Source of the DNA: Nitrospira sp.
GTDB lineage: Bacteria > Nitrospirota > Nitrospiria > Nitrospirales > Nitrospiraceae
NCBI GenBank assembly: GCA_024998625.1
Contig: JACOEL010000026.1
Span: forward strand, 1 to 53,714
Length of the DNA stretch: 53,714 nucleotides
Reading direction: 5' to 3'
Position numbers and translations under genes: made by a program. A model generated the notes under the pieces. That model was not told the DNA's origin, did not search any database, and was given only the letters and a program-made list of their open reading frames with translations. Below are positions 8,104 through 18,000 of the stretch, in pieces; the first letter of the stretch is position 1; every line of letters begins with the position of its first letter.

Positions 8104-9945
8104 TCAACGGCCTAATACGAGAGGGCGCTCTCGCGTAGCATTGGCGGTTGGTGGTGGGGCTGGAGTCTGTGGTTTCGATATGATCCCATGGCCCAACAGA
8201 AGATCCTCACGCATCTGGTAGATCGCTTCCCCTGGACCGTCTCCCTGGCCAAGGTAGTTGGGAAGTTCGACACGGGCGACCGGGTGTCCGGTCATGGACA
8301 GGAACGCATGATACGGAGGCAACGAAGCTAGTTCTGAAGCAAGGACGAGGGACTCCGTGGTATCTCGACGTTGCACGCCGATGGAATCCCGCTCGGCGCT
8401 GACACTCAGCGTGTGAGCCTCATGGGCTTGCTCGATCTGCTGTTGGCCCAGCATCTGTTCAAAGTACTTCCCCGTCTCGACCGCTGAGGTGCGGTAGAGG
8501 AGTTTCGTCATACAATTATTGATGATCGTATCCCGTTCGTCCTTTGAGTAGGCATTCAATCCCCCCAGGTCCTGGATTGAGAGCCAGGCGGAAGCCCCTT
8601 TGCTCCGCCCTCGTTGCAGGATGTTCAGCAGCGAACTCAACTTATTCAGAGCAGAGAGCTCATCCAGAATTAGATAGAGGCGCCGATCCTCACTGTCCGG
8701 TAGCTCCAGAAGGTGCATGCAGGCGAGGTCGATGGCCAGCGTCAAGATCGGGGCCAGCAGCTTACTGGTACTGGGCGGGTTCACAATCCAGACCCACTGC
8801 GTGGATTGCTCATCTCTGATCCATGAACGAAACGAAAAGTCGCCATCCTGCATGAAGCTGAAGGCCATCGCGTAGCGATGGAGGTTGGCCAACACTCCGG
8901 CGGCTTGCGGGGCGGCTGCTGAAGTGATGTGGTTGGCCACCTGCGCACCCCAGGGAGCAAGCCGAAGGAGCTCTGCGAGCCCATCGGCGTCGAGTTTGAG
9001 CGCCTCGGCGAGATCCTGGTTCCGCCGCATTCCCTTCGATGCCAGACTTACCAGCAAGGTGAAGAAGATCTGCCGTGCCGCATCGGACCAGAATTTGTCC
9101 GAGCTACTATCCTCCTCGACGACCACAGAGTGGGCGGCTGCAAAGGCCTGGGGAATCGATTCAAGCTCTGAAGAAAGAGTCCAACCGCCTGACGCGGCAA
9201 GGAAGGGGGAGAGGATGATGTCCCCTGGCCTCCAGAACTCACGGCAGAGGTCGAGCTTCGTATCATGCACCAGTGCTCGCTTTCTCAAGCCGCGAATGGT
9301 CCCGAGGACCGATCGCAGGAACGTTGTCTTGCCTGAGCCTGTGCCGCCGGCGGTGAGCACGTGCTCTGTCTCCCGTCGCTTTGGCAGGTACACAGCTCCA
9401 ATAGCAATATCACCCTTCTGTTCTCGTCTCGTTCTCTTCGCGAGCGCTCTAGCGGTGGTTCGAAACTGGCCTCGGATATGGCGGGATTCGGACATCTTTC
9501 GGTCGCGGTAGCGATACCACATCAACATTACAACGAAGCAGATGGGATAGGTCCACAAGGCATCAGCCAGGAGCGGGCTCACTTGGCCCCATTCCCAAGC
9601 GATAACCGTACCAAGATAGTCACGAGCGTGTGCGGCGTGGTGGACACGTGCTCTATCGTCACCCGGCAGTGTCATCTTCACTGTGGCGTCTTTCGCGGGG
9701 AGTCCTGCCACAGCCCAGGCGAAGAACCATTGCGCTGCATGGCGTGGTTCCGGGACTGCCACGTCATCGAGCTCGACTTGGAACCACACGAAGGGGAGAT
9801 AGACCAGGGTGGTGATGAGGATGAACGACATCACCACCATCCGGGCGTTCATACGCCAAGATGAGGCGAGGGAGTCATAGCCTCGTGCAGCGTCACCCTG
9901 ATGCGACCGGTACCGAATGTAGGAATCTTGGCGGGTTAATGGCAT
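8104..9945 (-). CDS. Type IV coupling protein (TraD/TrwB-like ATPase)
   Basis: 613 aa. Two N-terminal membrane segments (about 36-55 and 133-145) precede the motor domain. Walker A is GGTGSGKTT (about 200-208) and Walker B is LYLILDELSALNKL. It should sit as a hexamer at the inner membrane and pump the relaxase-DNA complex into a mating channel, here one supplied by another element. It lies between the RHH gene (2-base gap) and the relaxase (65-base gap), matching the trwB position. The C-terminus is proline-rich (KPQTPAPPPTANATRE). Confidence 0.93.
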   Translation of the reverse strand: MPLTRQDSYIRYRSHQGDAARGYDSLASSWRMNARMVVMSFILITTLVYLPFVWFQVELDDVAVPEPRHAAQWFFAWAVAGLPAKDATVKMTLPGDDRARVHHAAHARDYLGTVIAWEWGQVSPLLADALWTYPICFVVMLMWYRYRDRKMSESRHIRGQFRTTARALAKRTRREQKGDIAIGAVYLPKRRETEHVLTAGGTGSGKTTFLRSVLGTIRGLRKRALVHDTKLDLCREFWRPGDIILSPFLAASGGWTLSSELESIPQAFAAAHSVVVEEDSSSDKFWSDAARQIFFTLLVSLASKGMRRNQDLAEALKLDADGLAELLRLAPWGAQVANHITSAAAPQAAGVLANLHRYAMAFSFMQDGDFSFRSWIRDEQSTQWVWIVNPPSTSKLLAPILTLAIDLACMHLLELPDSEDRRLYLILDELSALNKLSSLLNILQRGRSKGASAWLSIQDLGGLNAYSKDERDTIINNCMTKLLYRTSAVETGKYFEQMLGQQQIEQAHEAHTLSVSAERDSIGVQRRDTTESLVLASELASLPPYHAFLSMTGHPVARVELPNYLGQGDGPGEAIYQMREDLLLGHGIISKPQTPAPPPTANATRERPLVLGR

Positions 9946-9947
9946 TG

Positions 9948-10313
9948 CTACTGAGGTCCTTCCTTAGCGGCAGAAAGGTCAATGTTGGCGCATCGCCGGG
10001 CTTCAGCCAGGATCTCAGCGGCCTTGGCCTGATCGACCGCGGCATATCGTACGATGGTTTCCGTGAGGCGAATCAGGTACTGCAGGGTTCGGTCCTGCCT
10101 GAGCCCTCCGAGCCCACGCTGAAGCACGATACGGAGGGTGGCAGAGGGCGTCAGCTGGTCCTGTTTCGCCAGGGCCTGGATCTCCGCATGAAGCAGGGCC
10201 GGAATTCTGACGACCACGGTTCTCCTAGCGAGACCGTTCCTGGCCCGAAGGTCTGCCCAGCTCGTTGCGCCCTTCACTCTGCTCGACTGTAACTGACGTT
10301 GCTCAACGGCCAT
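9948..10313 (-). CDS. Ribbon-helix-helix accessory protein, TrwA-like
   Basis: 121 aa from ATG 10313, which has GGGAGA five bases upstream; an earlier in-frame start at 10382 would run through the likely oriT. The segment RTVVVRIPALLHAEIQALAK reads as the strand and first helix of a ribbon-helix-helix DNA-binding fold, and QLTPSATLRIVLQRGL as the second helix. R388 TrwA has the same length and map position: it binds oriT, stimulates nicking and represses its own operon. Two bases separate it from the coupling-protein gene. The TrwA role is inferred from synteny and fold. Confidence 0.72.
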   Translation of the reverse strand: MAVEQRQLQSSRVKGATSWADLRARNGLARRTVVVRIPALLHAEIQALAKQDQLTPSATLRIVLQRGLGGLRQDRTLQYLIRLTETIVRYAAVDQAKAAEILAEARRCANIDLSAAKEGPQ

Positions 10314-10465
10314 TGAGTTCTCCCTGTGTGAAGCAGGTAGAGGTGGTAACACCGACATTTCTGTTACAGCCTGCAGGACCATCGCGCAGACCGTTCAAGT
10401 TATCAGGGGCTTGCCGTGTAACAACCACAAGCAATTCCTGTTGCGTCGGGTGTGAATGAACCAGT
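10314..10465. other. Candidate origin of transfer (oriT) region
   Basis: In R388-type systems oriT lies directly upstream of trwA, and this 152-base intergenic stretch is the equivalent place. It holds a nested inverted repeat: outer arms GCAGG (10333-10337) and CCTGC (10370-10374), inner arms GTAACA (10346-10351) and TGTTAC (10362-10367). A further GTGTAACAACCACAAGC lies near 10415. Such repeats beside the relaxosome operon are typical of oriT or the RHH operator. The nic site cannot be assigned by eye. Confidence 0.5.
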
Positions 10466-10723
10466 CTACGTAGTGCGCGACTCTGCTAATTCCCCCCGAA
10501 CATGGCCAACACGACCCTCTTGGGCCTGCTCAGCAAACAGGCGACGGAGCTCTCGATCGCTGATCAGGGCGGCTCCAAGGATTTCCGCAGCCAATTCAGC
10601 CTTTGGCTTCTGTGTGGCCCGTGTCAGAAATTCAAACAGGGCCGCTGGATATTCAGTCAGCTTCAATTTGATGACTGATTCCTGCGTGATTCGCTTCTTT
10701 TGGGAAAGCCGTAGCACCTTCAT
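10466..10723 (-). CDS. Small basic protein, possible RHH regulator
   Basis: 85 aa with an AGGAGG ribosome-binding site seven bases before the ATG. It begins MKVLRLSQKKRITQESVIKL, followed by KLTEYPAALFEFLTRATQKP, which could be the strand and first helix of a ribbon-helix-helix fold, then an acidic helix. It lies just upstream of the candidate oriT, on the same strand as the mobilization genes. It may be a second relaxosome or partition accessory, or an antitoxin without an evident toxin. Function is not established. Confidence 0.6.
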   Translation of the reverse strand: MKVLRLSQKKRITQESVIKLKLTEYPAALFEFLTRATQKPKAELAAEILGAALISDRELRRLFAEQAQEGRVGHVRGELAESRTT

Positions 10724-10863
10724 GGTAGTCCTCCTCTTGATGATGAATGAGCCCGCAACAATCTCTATCTACATATACCCAGCGTTCCGCGGCCTTCAGA
10801 CCATCCGCAAGTCGTGATGTATCGCTAGAGGAAGTTTTCTACGAGTGGGCTAACTTGCCGCCC

Positions 10864-11799
10864 TCAGGCGGCCTCCCTCGATACCGGTAGTTGCAGGCGG
10901 TGGATAAAGTCGGCGGCGCGTTGCGCGTGGGCTGCGGCGCGGAAGATGGCGCGCTTGTCATCCTTCAGGACGGTGAGCCAGTGAGCGATATAGGAAGCGT
11001 GATCCTCACGGGGCGTAAGAGCCAGCTCCAGATCGGCGCACAGGAAGGCTGAACCCAGCTCGGCTACGAGCTCTTCCTCGGCATAGCCTTCGTCGCCCCA
11101 TTTCTTGCGCCCGAATTCACGAGCGAGGCGCGATGGGTGCTTGGTCCAGTGCGTGGATTCATGGGCGAGGGTGGCATAGTAGCTCTGTGCATCGCAGAAG
11201 GCCTCGAACGGCGGCATGCGGATGTAATCCGGCTCCTGCGCGTAATAAGCTTGCGTCCCGCCATGGCGGATATCGGCACGGAGACTGGCGAAGAAGCTTT
11301 CCGCGTGCTCGATCCGCTGTATCGGTGAAAAGCGCGGTTCAGGCTTTGCGTAGTAATGAGCGGGCAGGCCCTCGATCTGCTCGACGTTAAACACCGTATA
11401 GCCCTTCATGAAGTGGATTTCATGTTCGGTTTCATCGCCAGAAACATCATCGGTTTCTTTCCGCGTGATGGAATTGGCGTAAACCACGAGTGAGCCTTTC
11501 TCGCCCTTGCGCACATGCGCCTTCAGCTCCAGGGCCTGCTTGAAGGTCATCCAGATCGGGGCTGCAAAGCCTTCGGCCATGGCCGCGCTCCAGAGCATCA
11601 GGATATTGATACCGGAGTAGGGTGTGCCGTTATGGCGCAGCGGGCGGGTGATCTTCCCGGCCGCATGCTCGGCGCTCCACGGCTTCATCCAGGTACGGAC
11701 GCCTTTTCCCAGATCGGCTACAATTCGGTCGGTGACGCGGGTATAAACGTCCTGCCGTGTGTTTCCGTCGTCGTGAGTGTTGCCGATGCTGGTGTTCAT
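10864..11799 (-). CDS. ArdC-type antirestriction protein (ssDNA-binding, zincin-like metallopeptidase)
   Basis: 311 aa. ATG 11799 is preceded by an excellent AAGGAGG; an in-frame extension to 11859 lacks one. The N-terminal half (RQDVYTRVTDRIVADLGKG, PYSGINILML, FKQALELKAHVRKGEKGS) is the ArdC N-terminal ssDNA-binding domain. The C-terminal half is a zincin-like domain with HExxH at 213-217 (LAHESTHWT) and a downstream glutamate region (YAEEELVAELGSAF). Such proteins protect incoming transferred DNA from host restriction. Its GC-rich codon use and flanking sequence differ from the CBASS genes beside it, suggesting a separate origin, possibly proteobacterial. A GCCGCC-ctca-GGCGGC hairpin spans its stop codon. 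Confidence 0.88.
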   Translation of the reverse strand: MNTSIGNTHDDGNTRQDVYTRVTDRIVADLGKGVRTWMKPWSAEHAAGKITRPLRHNGTPYSGINILMLWSAAMAEGFAAPIWMTFKQALELKAHVRKGEKGSLVVYANSITRKETDDVSGDETEHEIHFMKGYTVFNVEQIEGLPAHYYAKPEPRFSPIQRIEHAESFFASLRADIRHGGTQAYYAQEPDYIRMPPFEAFCDAQSYYATLAHESTHWTKHPSRLAREFGRKKWGDEGYAEEELVAELGSAFLCADLELALTPREDHASYIAHWLTVLKDDKRAIFRAAAHAQRAADFIHRLQLPVSREAA

Positions 11800-12280
11800 G
11801 ATGTCCTCCTTTTCGATGTTGATGTTGGCTCTCTCACAAGGCGTGGAGAGCCAACTCAACCCGGTAGGAGAAAAGGGGGACGGCGCGAGCGGGGCGGCGG
11901 GCGTGCCGGAGGGGTGGGTTGCACAGGGTCAACCGTGACAGAGCCGCATTTGCTCTGGCGCGGCCTGTGCGGCCCCGCAGGCTGAAAAGCCCGCCCGGCC
12001 CGCTGCGCATGAACGCCTGCGCCAGACAGCTATGAGGAAGGCAGAGCGGGTTTCCTCCTCGCTTTTAAATGACAGGAGAGGTAAAAAGTCGGAGACTCAC
12101 GCTTGTGGGAATGATTAAGTTGCTCCTAGGAACAACATAGTGTATTGAGAATTTCGCCTTGGCATTTAAGGGGAGTTAAAGCAATTTGCGCGTGGTTGCA
12201 GTTTCAGTATGATGCGGCCTAGGTGAAAGAACGGGCATAAAATCCAAGTGAAGACTTTTCCGGCGGCCTGTGTTTGAGGA
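11800..12280. other. Intergenic region between ArdC and CBASS, with a palindrome
   Basis: No gene is supported in these 481 bases. The left part (to ~12055) is very GC-rich and resembles the ArdC segment; base composition drops sharply near 12065, probably a cargo junction. An 18-base near-palindrome GTTGCTCCTAGGAACAAC (12119-12136, 16 of 18 symmetric) lies ~145 bases before the patatin gene and could be a regulator site. A weak promoter TTGCTC - 17 bp - TATTGA overlaps it. Confidence 0.4.
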
Positions 12281-13270
12281 GTGCTAAAAAAGATCGTGAA
12301 CCCAGAACCGACATCCGCGGCACATTCGAACCCTTGCCGAGTTCTTTCGCTTGACGGCGGCGGCGCCAAAGGCTTTTACACGTTAGGGGTGCTCAAGGAA
12401 ATAGAAGCGATGATAGGTGGACCGCTCTGTGAGCGTTTCGATCTGATTTTCGGTACGAGTACGGGCGCCATCATCGCTGCGCTTTTGGCACTGGGTTACA
12501 CGGTGGACGACATTCATACCCTCTACAAAGAGCATGTTCCTGCCATTATGCGCCGTCGCACTGCGCGCGGAAAGTCCGAAGCCTTGGCTCATCTCGCAAA
12601 AACCGTTTTCAGGGAACGTACTTTTGCGGACGTTAAGACTGGAGTGGGAATCGTAGCGACGCGGTGGGATTTCGAGAAGCCGATGATCTTCAAAGGGAGT
12701 GTAGCCCAAGCACACGGTCGGCAGAGCACGTTCGTGCCGGGGTTCGGATGCACGTTCTCTGACGCGGTGCAGGCATCCTGCTCGGCGTATCCGTTTTTCG
12801 AGAAACACGTTGTAATGACGGCCAAGGATGAGCGCGTTGAACTGATCGATGGCGGCTATTGCGCTAATAACCCGACACTCTATGCCATCGCGGATGCGGT
12901 GATTGCGTTGAAGAAACTTCACTCGGATCTGCGCGTAGTGAGTATTGGTGTGGGTGTTTACCCAGAGCCTAGGCGATGGCGCTCTTGGATAGCGAAATTT
13001 TTCTTGAGCGTGCAATTGCTGCAGAAAACGCTGAATATAAACACATTTTCTATGGAACAGTTGCGGACGATACTGTTCAAGGATATTTGGACCGTTCGGA
13101 TTAACGATACGTTTGAGCGGCCTGAGATGGCAACCGATTTTATGGAGTCTGATCTTACAAAACTAGACATGCTGTACCAACGGGGCAGCGAGTCGTTCGC
13201 ACATCATGAATCTGAACTCAGGGAGCTTTTCGGTATCGGGGCCGTGCGGGTTAAAGGCGGGGTGAATTAG
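12281..13270 (+). CDS. CBASS effector: patatin-like phospholipase (CapV-type)
   Basis: 329 aa. It shows the patatin hallmarks: oxyanion loop DGGGAKG (25-31), nucleophile motif GTSTG with Ser60, and catalytic Asp190 in IDGGYCANNP. Directly downstream, three bases away, is a CD-NTase gene, the two-gene arrangement of type I CBASS. There the cyclic nucleotide made after phage sensing activates the phospholipase, which degrades the inner membrane and kills the infected cell. The start is uncertain: GTG 12281 has GAGGA directly abutting it, while GTG 12296 has GAGGAG 14 bases away. No membrane segments are needed, since the enzyme acts at the membrane surface after activation. Confidence 0.9.
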   Translation: MLKKIVNPEPTSAAHSNPCRVLSLDGGGAKGFYTLGVLKEIEAMIGGPLCERFDLIFGTSTGAIIAALLALGYTVDDIHTLYKEHVPAIMRRRTARGKSEALAHLAKTVFRERTFADVKTGVGIVATRWDFEKPMIFKGSVAQAHGRQSTFVPGFGCTFSDAVQASCSAYPFFEKHVVMTAKDERVELIDGGYCANNPTLYAIADAVIALKKLHSDLRVVSIGVGVYPEPRRWRSWIAKFFLSVQLLQKTLNINTFSMEQLRTILFKDIWTVRINDTFERPEMATDFMESDLTKLDMLYQRGSESFAHHESELRELFGIGAVRVKGGVN

Positions 13271-13273
13271 ACG

Positions 13274-14161
13274 ATGGCCATTCCCGAATCGCAGCTTGAG
13301 ACTTGGGCCCACCAAGGCTCGATCAACCAGTCGAGCAGTACATATGCGACGATAAAACGGGCGCTCGAAGCGTCCGACACGAAATATGCCAGGAAAAGCT
13401 ACGAGGTCTTCCTGCAGGGTTCGTACGGCAACGACACCAATATCTATGCGGAGAGCGATGTAGATGTCGTAATTCGTCTGGATGATGTGTACTACTATGA
13501 CATCAGTGATCTGACGCCTGAGGAACAAGGGCGATTCAACGCGGCACTTATTCCTGGAACGTATCCGTATGCGCAGTACAAAGCTGACGTGATCGCTGCG
13601 CTGGTGAAAAGTTTTGGTGCGGCCGACGTAAAAGTGGAGAACAAGGCGGTGAAGATCAAAGCAAGCGGGAGCCGGCGTAGCGCTGATGTCGTGGTCGCCT
13701 GTGACTTTCATAGGTATTATCAAGGAATATCAGGTGTGCAATATGTGCCGGGGATTTGCTTTTTCGATTCAGGCAACAACAGGATCGTCAATTACCCGAA
13801 ACAACACTCTGCAAACTGCACGACCAAGCATCAAGAGACGAATGGGTGGTTCAAGCCGGCAGTGCGTATTTTGAAAAACATGCGGACTAAGCTGGTCGAT
13901 GATAGTGTGATCGGTCAGGGGATCGGGCCCTCATATTTCCTCGAAGGACTGCTTTACAATGTTCCGAACGGGGAGTTTGGCGGGAGCTACGAAGATACGA
14001 TGGTGGCGGCTATTAATTGGGTGCTAAACGCGGATCGCAGTAAGTTCTTGTGTGCCAACGAAGAATATTACTTGGTGCGGGATACGCCGATAACCTGGCC
14101 TGTCGCTAACTGTGATCGGTTTTTGGATGCGGTCACGCAGTTGTGGAATAACTGGCGGTAA
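13274..14161 (+). CDS. CBASS cyclic-oligonucleotide synthase (CD-NTase)
   Basis: 295 aa, the usual CD-NTase length. The nucleotidyltransferase signature is QGSYGNDTNIYAESDVDVVI: Gly49-Ser50, metal-binding Asp62 and Asp64, with the third carboxylate Asp138 in SADVVVACDF. It should make a cyclic di- or trinucleotide from NTPs that switches on the adjacent patatin effector. No Cap2/Cap3 ubiquitin-like genes or HORMA/TRIP13 genes follow, so this is a minimal type I CBASS. Clade and nucleotide product cannot be told by eye. It converges with the HNH gene, leaving a 146-base gap with a small hairpin (14213-14230). Confidence 0.9.
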   Translation: MAIPESQLETWAHQGSINQSSSTYATIKRALEASDTKYARKSYEVFLQGSYGNDTNIYAESDVDVVIRLDDVYYYDISDLTPEEQGRFNAALIPGTYPYAQYKADVIAALVKSFGAADVKVENKAVKIKASGSRRSADVVVACDFHRYYQGISGVQYVPGICFFDSGNNRIVNYPKQHSANCTTKHQETNGWFKPAVRILKNMRTKLVDDSVIGQGIGPSYFLEGLLYNVPNGEFGGSYEDTMVAAINWVLNADRSKFLCANEEYYLVRDTPITWPVANCDRFLDAVTQLWNNWR

Positions 14162-14307
14162 TCGGGAAATGGTTGATGGGCGCGTTTTGTAAAAGCTCTT
14201 ATATGAACTCCAAATCAGGGAGGCCTGATTCCAAGGCTGCGGGCATACTCCGATACAACGCGCTTAACGCGGCAATTTCCAGCACAACCTTCACAGAAGT
14301 AACTTGT

Positions 14308-15075
14308 TCAGACCTTACCGCTCATGAAATGATGATGCTCTCTGTGCCAAGCGAGTCGTTTCTTGTGTTTGTCCGTTAACGGGATGGGGTTCTGCCAGCG
14401 CAACTCGGCACTGCCCGCCTCGCTCAGGGCGAGCGAGAACAGAGGGCGGCCCCCATCATCGAAAGTGACAAGACCACGGTCGAAGGCGGCGTCCCAGAGC
14501 GCTGACAGCAATAAACCGTTATGGACGTCGAGCCGGTCGGCGTCGGTCTGGCAATTCTTCCACGGGATGATGTGCGAGGCGCGCAGCAATGCGGAATCTG
14601 TAATTCCCGTAAGCGGGCAGCGACCCTGCCAGTAATCCATGAGGCCCGCGCGGAAGATGTCCTGGCCGATCCGCTGGACGACCAGCCGCTCGGCCTCGGT
14701 CGTCTTCGGTAGATCCTTGATCTTCGTCTGGAAGTCCCGCAGCGGCGCGTCAGGCAAGCTCACCGCCAGTTGATAGACACGCGGCAACACCCCATAGAGT
14801 GCCCCAAGCGTGTCGAAGGTATAGCGGGCAAGCCCAGGCCCCGCCATCTTCGCCACAGGCAAAGCCAGCTCCTCGATGACGCCGGAATGATCGAGGGCGA
14901 GAAACCATGGCCCCTGTGCTCCTGTAGCGGCGAGATGGATCGTGCCATGTGCTGTGGTGGAGCCGAAGGCCAGCCAGCCTTCCTTTTGTCCCAGCAGTCG
15001 GCGAAAGCCGTTTTGAAAAGCGGCCTTTTCGCACTCCTCGCGGACAATAAATGACTGTGGTGACTCAATCATCAC
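14308..15075 (-). CDS. HNH endonuclease of the defence operon
   Basis: 255 aa. The C-terminal HNH_2-like domain is clear: CPLTG (from Cys153), ASHIIPW with His168, then DVHNGLLLSALWDAAFDRGL with H185/N186, and a final HREHHHF. The N-terminal ~140 residues are an unrecognised domain that may read DNA or contact the partner proteins. Its ATG overlaps the methyltransferase stop by four bases (ATGA), so it is the last, translationally coupled gene of a four-gene operon. It is the only obvious nuclease there and thus the likely cutting subunit. Similar HNH proteins also occur as stand-alone McrA-like enzymes, so the functional link rests on coupling. Confidence 0.88.
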   Translation of the reverse strand: MMIESPQSFIVREECEKAAFQNGFRRLLGQKEGWLAFGSTTAHGTIHLAATGAQGPWFLALDHSGVIEELALPVAKMAGPGLARYTFDTLGALYGVLPRVYQLAVSLPDAPLRDFQTKIKDLPKTTEAERLVVQRIGQDIFRAGLMDYWQGRCPLTGITDSALLRASHIIPWKNCQTDADRLDVHNGLLLSALWDAAFDRGLVTFDDGGRPLFSLALSEAGSAELRWQNPIPLTDKHKKRLAWHREHHHFMSGKV

Positions 15076-18000
15076 ATCCCCATCGCCGTGAATTCGTCTC
15101 TTGCTTCCAGCCGGTCCCAGGCGGCGAGCACAAGGCGGCGGGTGCGATATTCACCATATTCACGGATTTCCCTTTCCTTCAACACGCGGAAGGTTTCCGA
15201 TGGGTAATCGGGGCCCTTCACGTCGGCGGGATCAAGGATGTAGCGCAGTTCATCGCGGATCAGGCCGTAGGCGCGGGCATAGAAGGCATCGAGATCAGCG
15301 CGCAGGTGGGCGCGGCGGTCCTCGTCCCAGGCGAAGGGCGGACCGTCATGGCCCAGATCGCGGGCGAAGGGGGCGAGGCTGTGCGAGGTGTAAGTGAGTT
15401 CCAGAACCCTCGGCACGATGAAGGCAAGACGGGATTCAGTGTAGAAGGCGGGGGGGAGGATGGGCAGTTGTTGATAGATGAAGAAGTTTAGGTGCGTCCC
15501 ACCAACCTTGAAGCGAGTCGCGAAGTCACAGGCAAGCGATGACAGAGACCCTGCAAGCGAAGCAAGTCTGCGTGGATCGGCGGCTGTGCTGAACAGCATT
15601 AAGGGTAAGTTGTTTCCCACCCCCACCCGCGGAATTACCGTGGCAATCACCGTTCGCTCGTTGGTCGCGTTGGTGATGTCACGCCAGCCCATCAGCCAGT
15701 TCCGCCGCCATCCTTTTGAGGCGAGGCGGTCGGTGACTTCGCTGTCTGGCACCCAGTAGCGGGGTGCGGGCTCGAAGCCGGGGTCGGCCTTCTGCTCGGG
15801 ACCGATATCCGCACTGTCTTCGCCATTCCCCGCGTAGCCTGCCCAGCGGTGGTCGAACTGGTGGATCATTTTCGCCTCGTAGAGCGGCACGAGGCGATCT
15901 GATCCACGCCTCCAGTCGGTGCTGTCCCGTGCAAAGCCTTCGGCCGCAAGCTGCGCCGCGGTGCGGAAGAGGTGGGAGTCGGAGGTCATGTTGAACAAGC
16001 CCTGACGAAACTCCACGCCCCACGGGTTGCCATTCGCGCCCGTGCCTTCGTCGATCAGAACCGGGACGTTGGCGTAGATCTTCGCGGTCAGTTCGGCATC
16101 GGCACGGGAGCGAAACAAGGGTGCAGTCTTGGTATTGGGATTGATCGACATGATCTCTTCGGGAAAAAGCCGATATCGCCTTTCCCTGTCTGCCAAATGC
16201 TCTGTAGAAAGGAGATACGAAGCGAATTCGGCGGGCTGTTCTGTTGCGCCAATCGTGAGAAGGGCAAATGGTGTATCCGGATGAATTGCCGGGAAGATCT
16301 TCCATGCATTATCGAACATCAGGGCTGAGACAATCCGCCGCGAACGAACCAAATCCTCAAAGAAGAAGCGGGTTGTGAAGTCGGTCGCTATCCCCGTCGG
16401 AACGATTACTCCAGCGCGTTGCCTGGCGAGGTTGGCAAAGAGTTCGGCAAATAGACTGTAGGTGTTGACCTTGCCACGCGCGGTCAGGTCGAAGCGCCCG
16501 GATTCTCTGGCAAACTCGTTGCTCGATTCGAACTGCCGCTTGTCCCGCGTGAATTGCGCAAAGGCCGCGGGGTCGTCATGCTCGAGCGCAGCGATGGCCT
16601 TTTTTCGCGCGGCTCCAGTTAGCGCGGCGATCTCAGGCTTACGGGTGGCGAAATACTCCTCTTCCCCAAGCTGCATTACGTCCCACGGCGGGTTGCCCAG
16701 CACCACGTCGAACCCACCGCGCTGCATAATATCGGGGAATTCCAGCGGCCAGTGGAAAACACGGGCGTGAAGAGTTGCCTTGGACACCTCAGACATCGAA
16801 GGCAGTATCTTGCCCTGATCCAAGGCGCGCCAGACATCTTCGGTCGTGGGAATAATATGGGTCGAAGCACCAGATGGTACGCCGCCGGTTTTAGGCAAGA
16901 GGAAGGCCGCGACATAGAGGTCCGAGGCTGCTCTGGCGCGGATAAACAACTGATCCTTATGCAAGTCCGCGAAGCGTTTTGACTTGGCGTCGATCTGCTC
17001 CACTGTGTCTTCAGGCAAACCACGGAAAGCGGAGAAATCGACCGCCAGTGGCTTAGTCGTCGGCATGGTAGCCTGGCCGGTGCCGAAATCAAACCCGCCT
17101 TGGCCTTTCTTGGTATCCCTATTGACCTGCAGGTAGTATTTAGCTGTGTCCTTGTCGTCGCCGGTGAGAGGCTTGTAGGCGGCATCGGGGATACCGTCCT
17201 GAAGAGCCTTAAGATCGAACACACCAAGAAGCGCGTCACCGCATCGGATCTGCGCATCGAAGAAGCCAAGGGGAAGGCCTGGATCCACCGTCTCGATCCA
17301 AAGCGCGACTTTGGTCAATTCGACTGCCATCGGATTGCGATCAACTCCATGGATGCAGCACCGCGCAACATCACGCAGCGCATGGCGGAAATCGGCAAGG
17401 GACGGCGTTCCTTCTGTTCGGATGCGGGCAAGGCGTGTGGCAATGCGTCGGGCTGCGGCAAGCAGGAAGTGACCTGATCCGCAGGCAGGATCGATAACCG
17501 AGAGCTTCAGCAACGTCTTGGCAGGATCGTCCGCCTCGGCCTCGGTCTTCTCCAGCACGGGGTCGAGCGCCGTATCGAGCAGCGCCTGCACAAGGCTGTC
17601 GGGCGTATAGTAGGACCCGGTGGTCTTGCGCTGGTTGCCCCTTTGCTCGGCTGTCTCGGAGGCAAAGGCGAGAGTCTTGCCATCATCGCCGAGTTGAGGC
17701 TGGAGTTCGAGAAGGGATTCGTAGACCGAGCCCAGTTCCTCCGTCTCCATCGCACGCCAGTTAACTGGAACCATGCCGCTTTTGTCAGAGAGCCAGGACA
17801 GGCGGTAAAGGGCATCCATGAAGGCCTTGTTCTGCAATCGGGCGGTTTGAAGGTGAGGCAATTTGTCTTCGGCGAAGAGCCCGCCGAGAGCCGGCAGCGC
17901 GAGCCGCTCCTCACCATGCGCAAGGGCGCGGAAGACAATCTTGATGCTTTCAAAGCGGTCGTAGTGCTTATCCCAGGTGGCGGCGCGAATGCATTGGGCA

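Noticed and set aside
10857-10872. GCCGCC-ctca-GGCGGC hairpin as a terminator for ArdC
   Set aside because: The stem spans the stop codon and no T-run follows on the minus strand; noted in the ArdC entry only.
14213-14230. AATCAGG-gagg-CCTGATT hairpin between CBASS and HNH as a bidirectional terminator
   Set aside because: Short stem, and no T-run on either strand; evidence too weak for a separate call.
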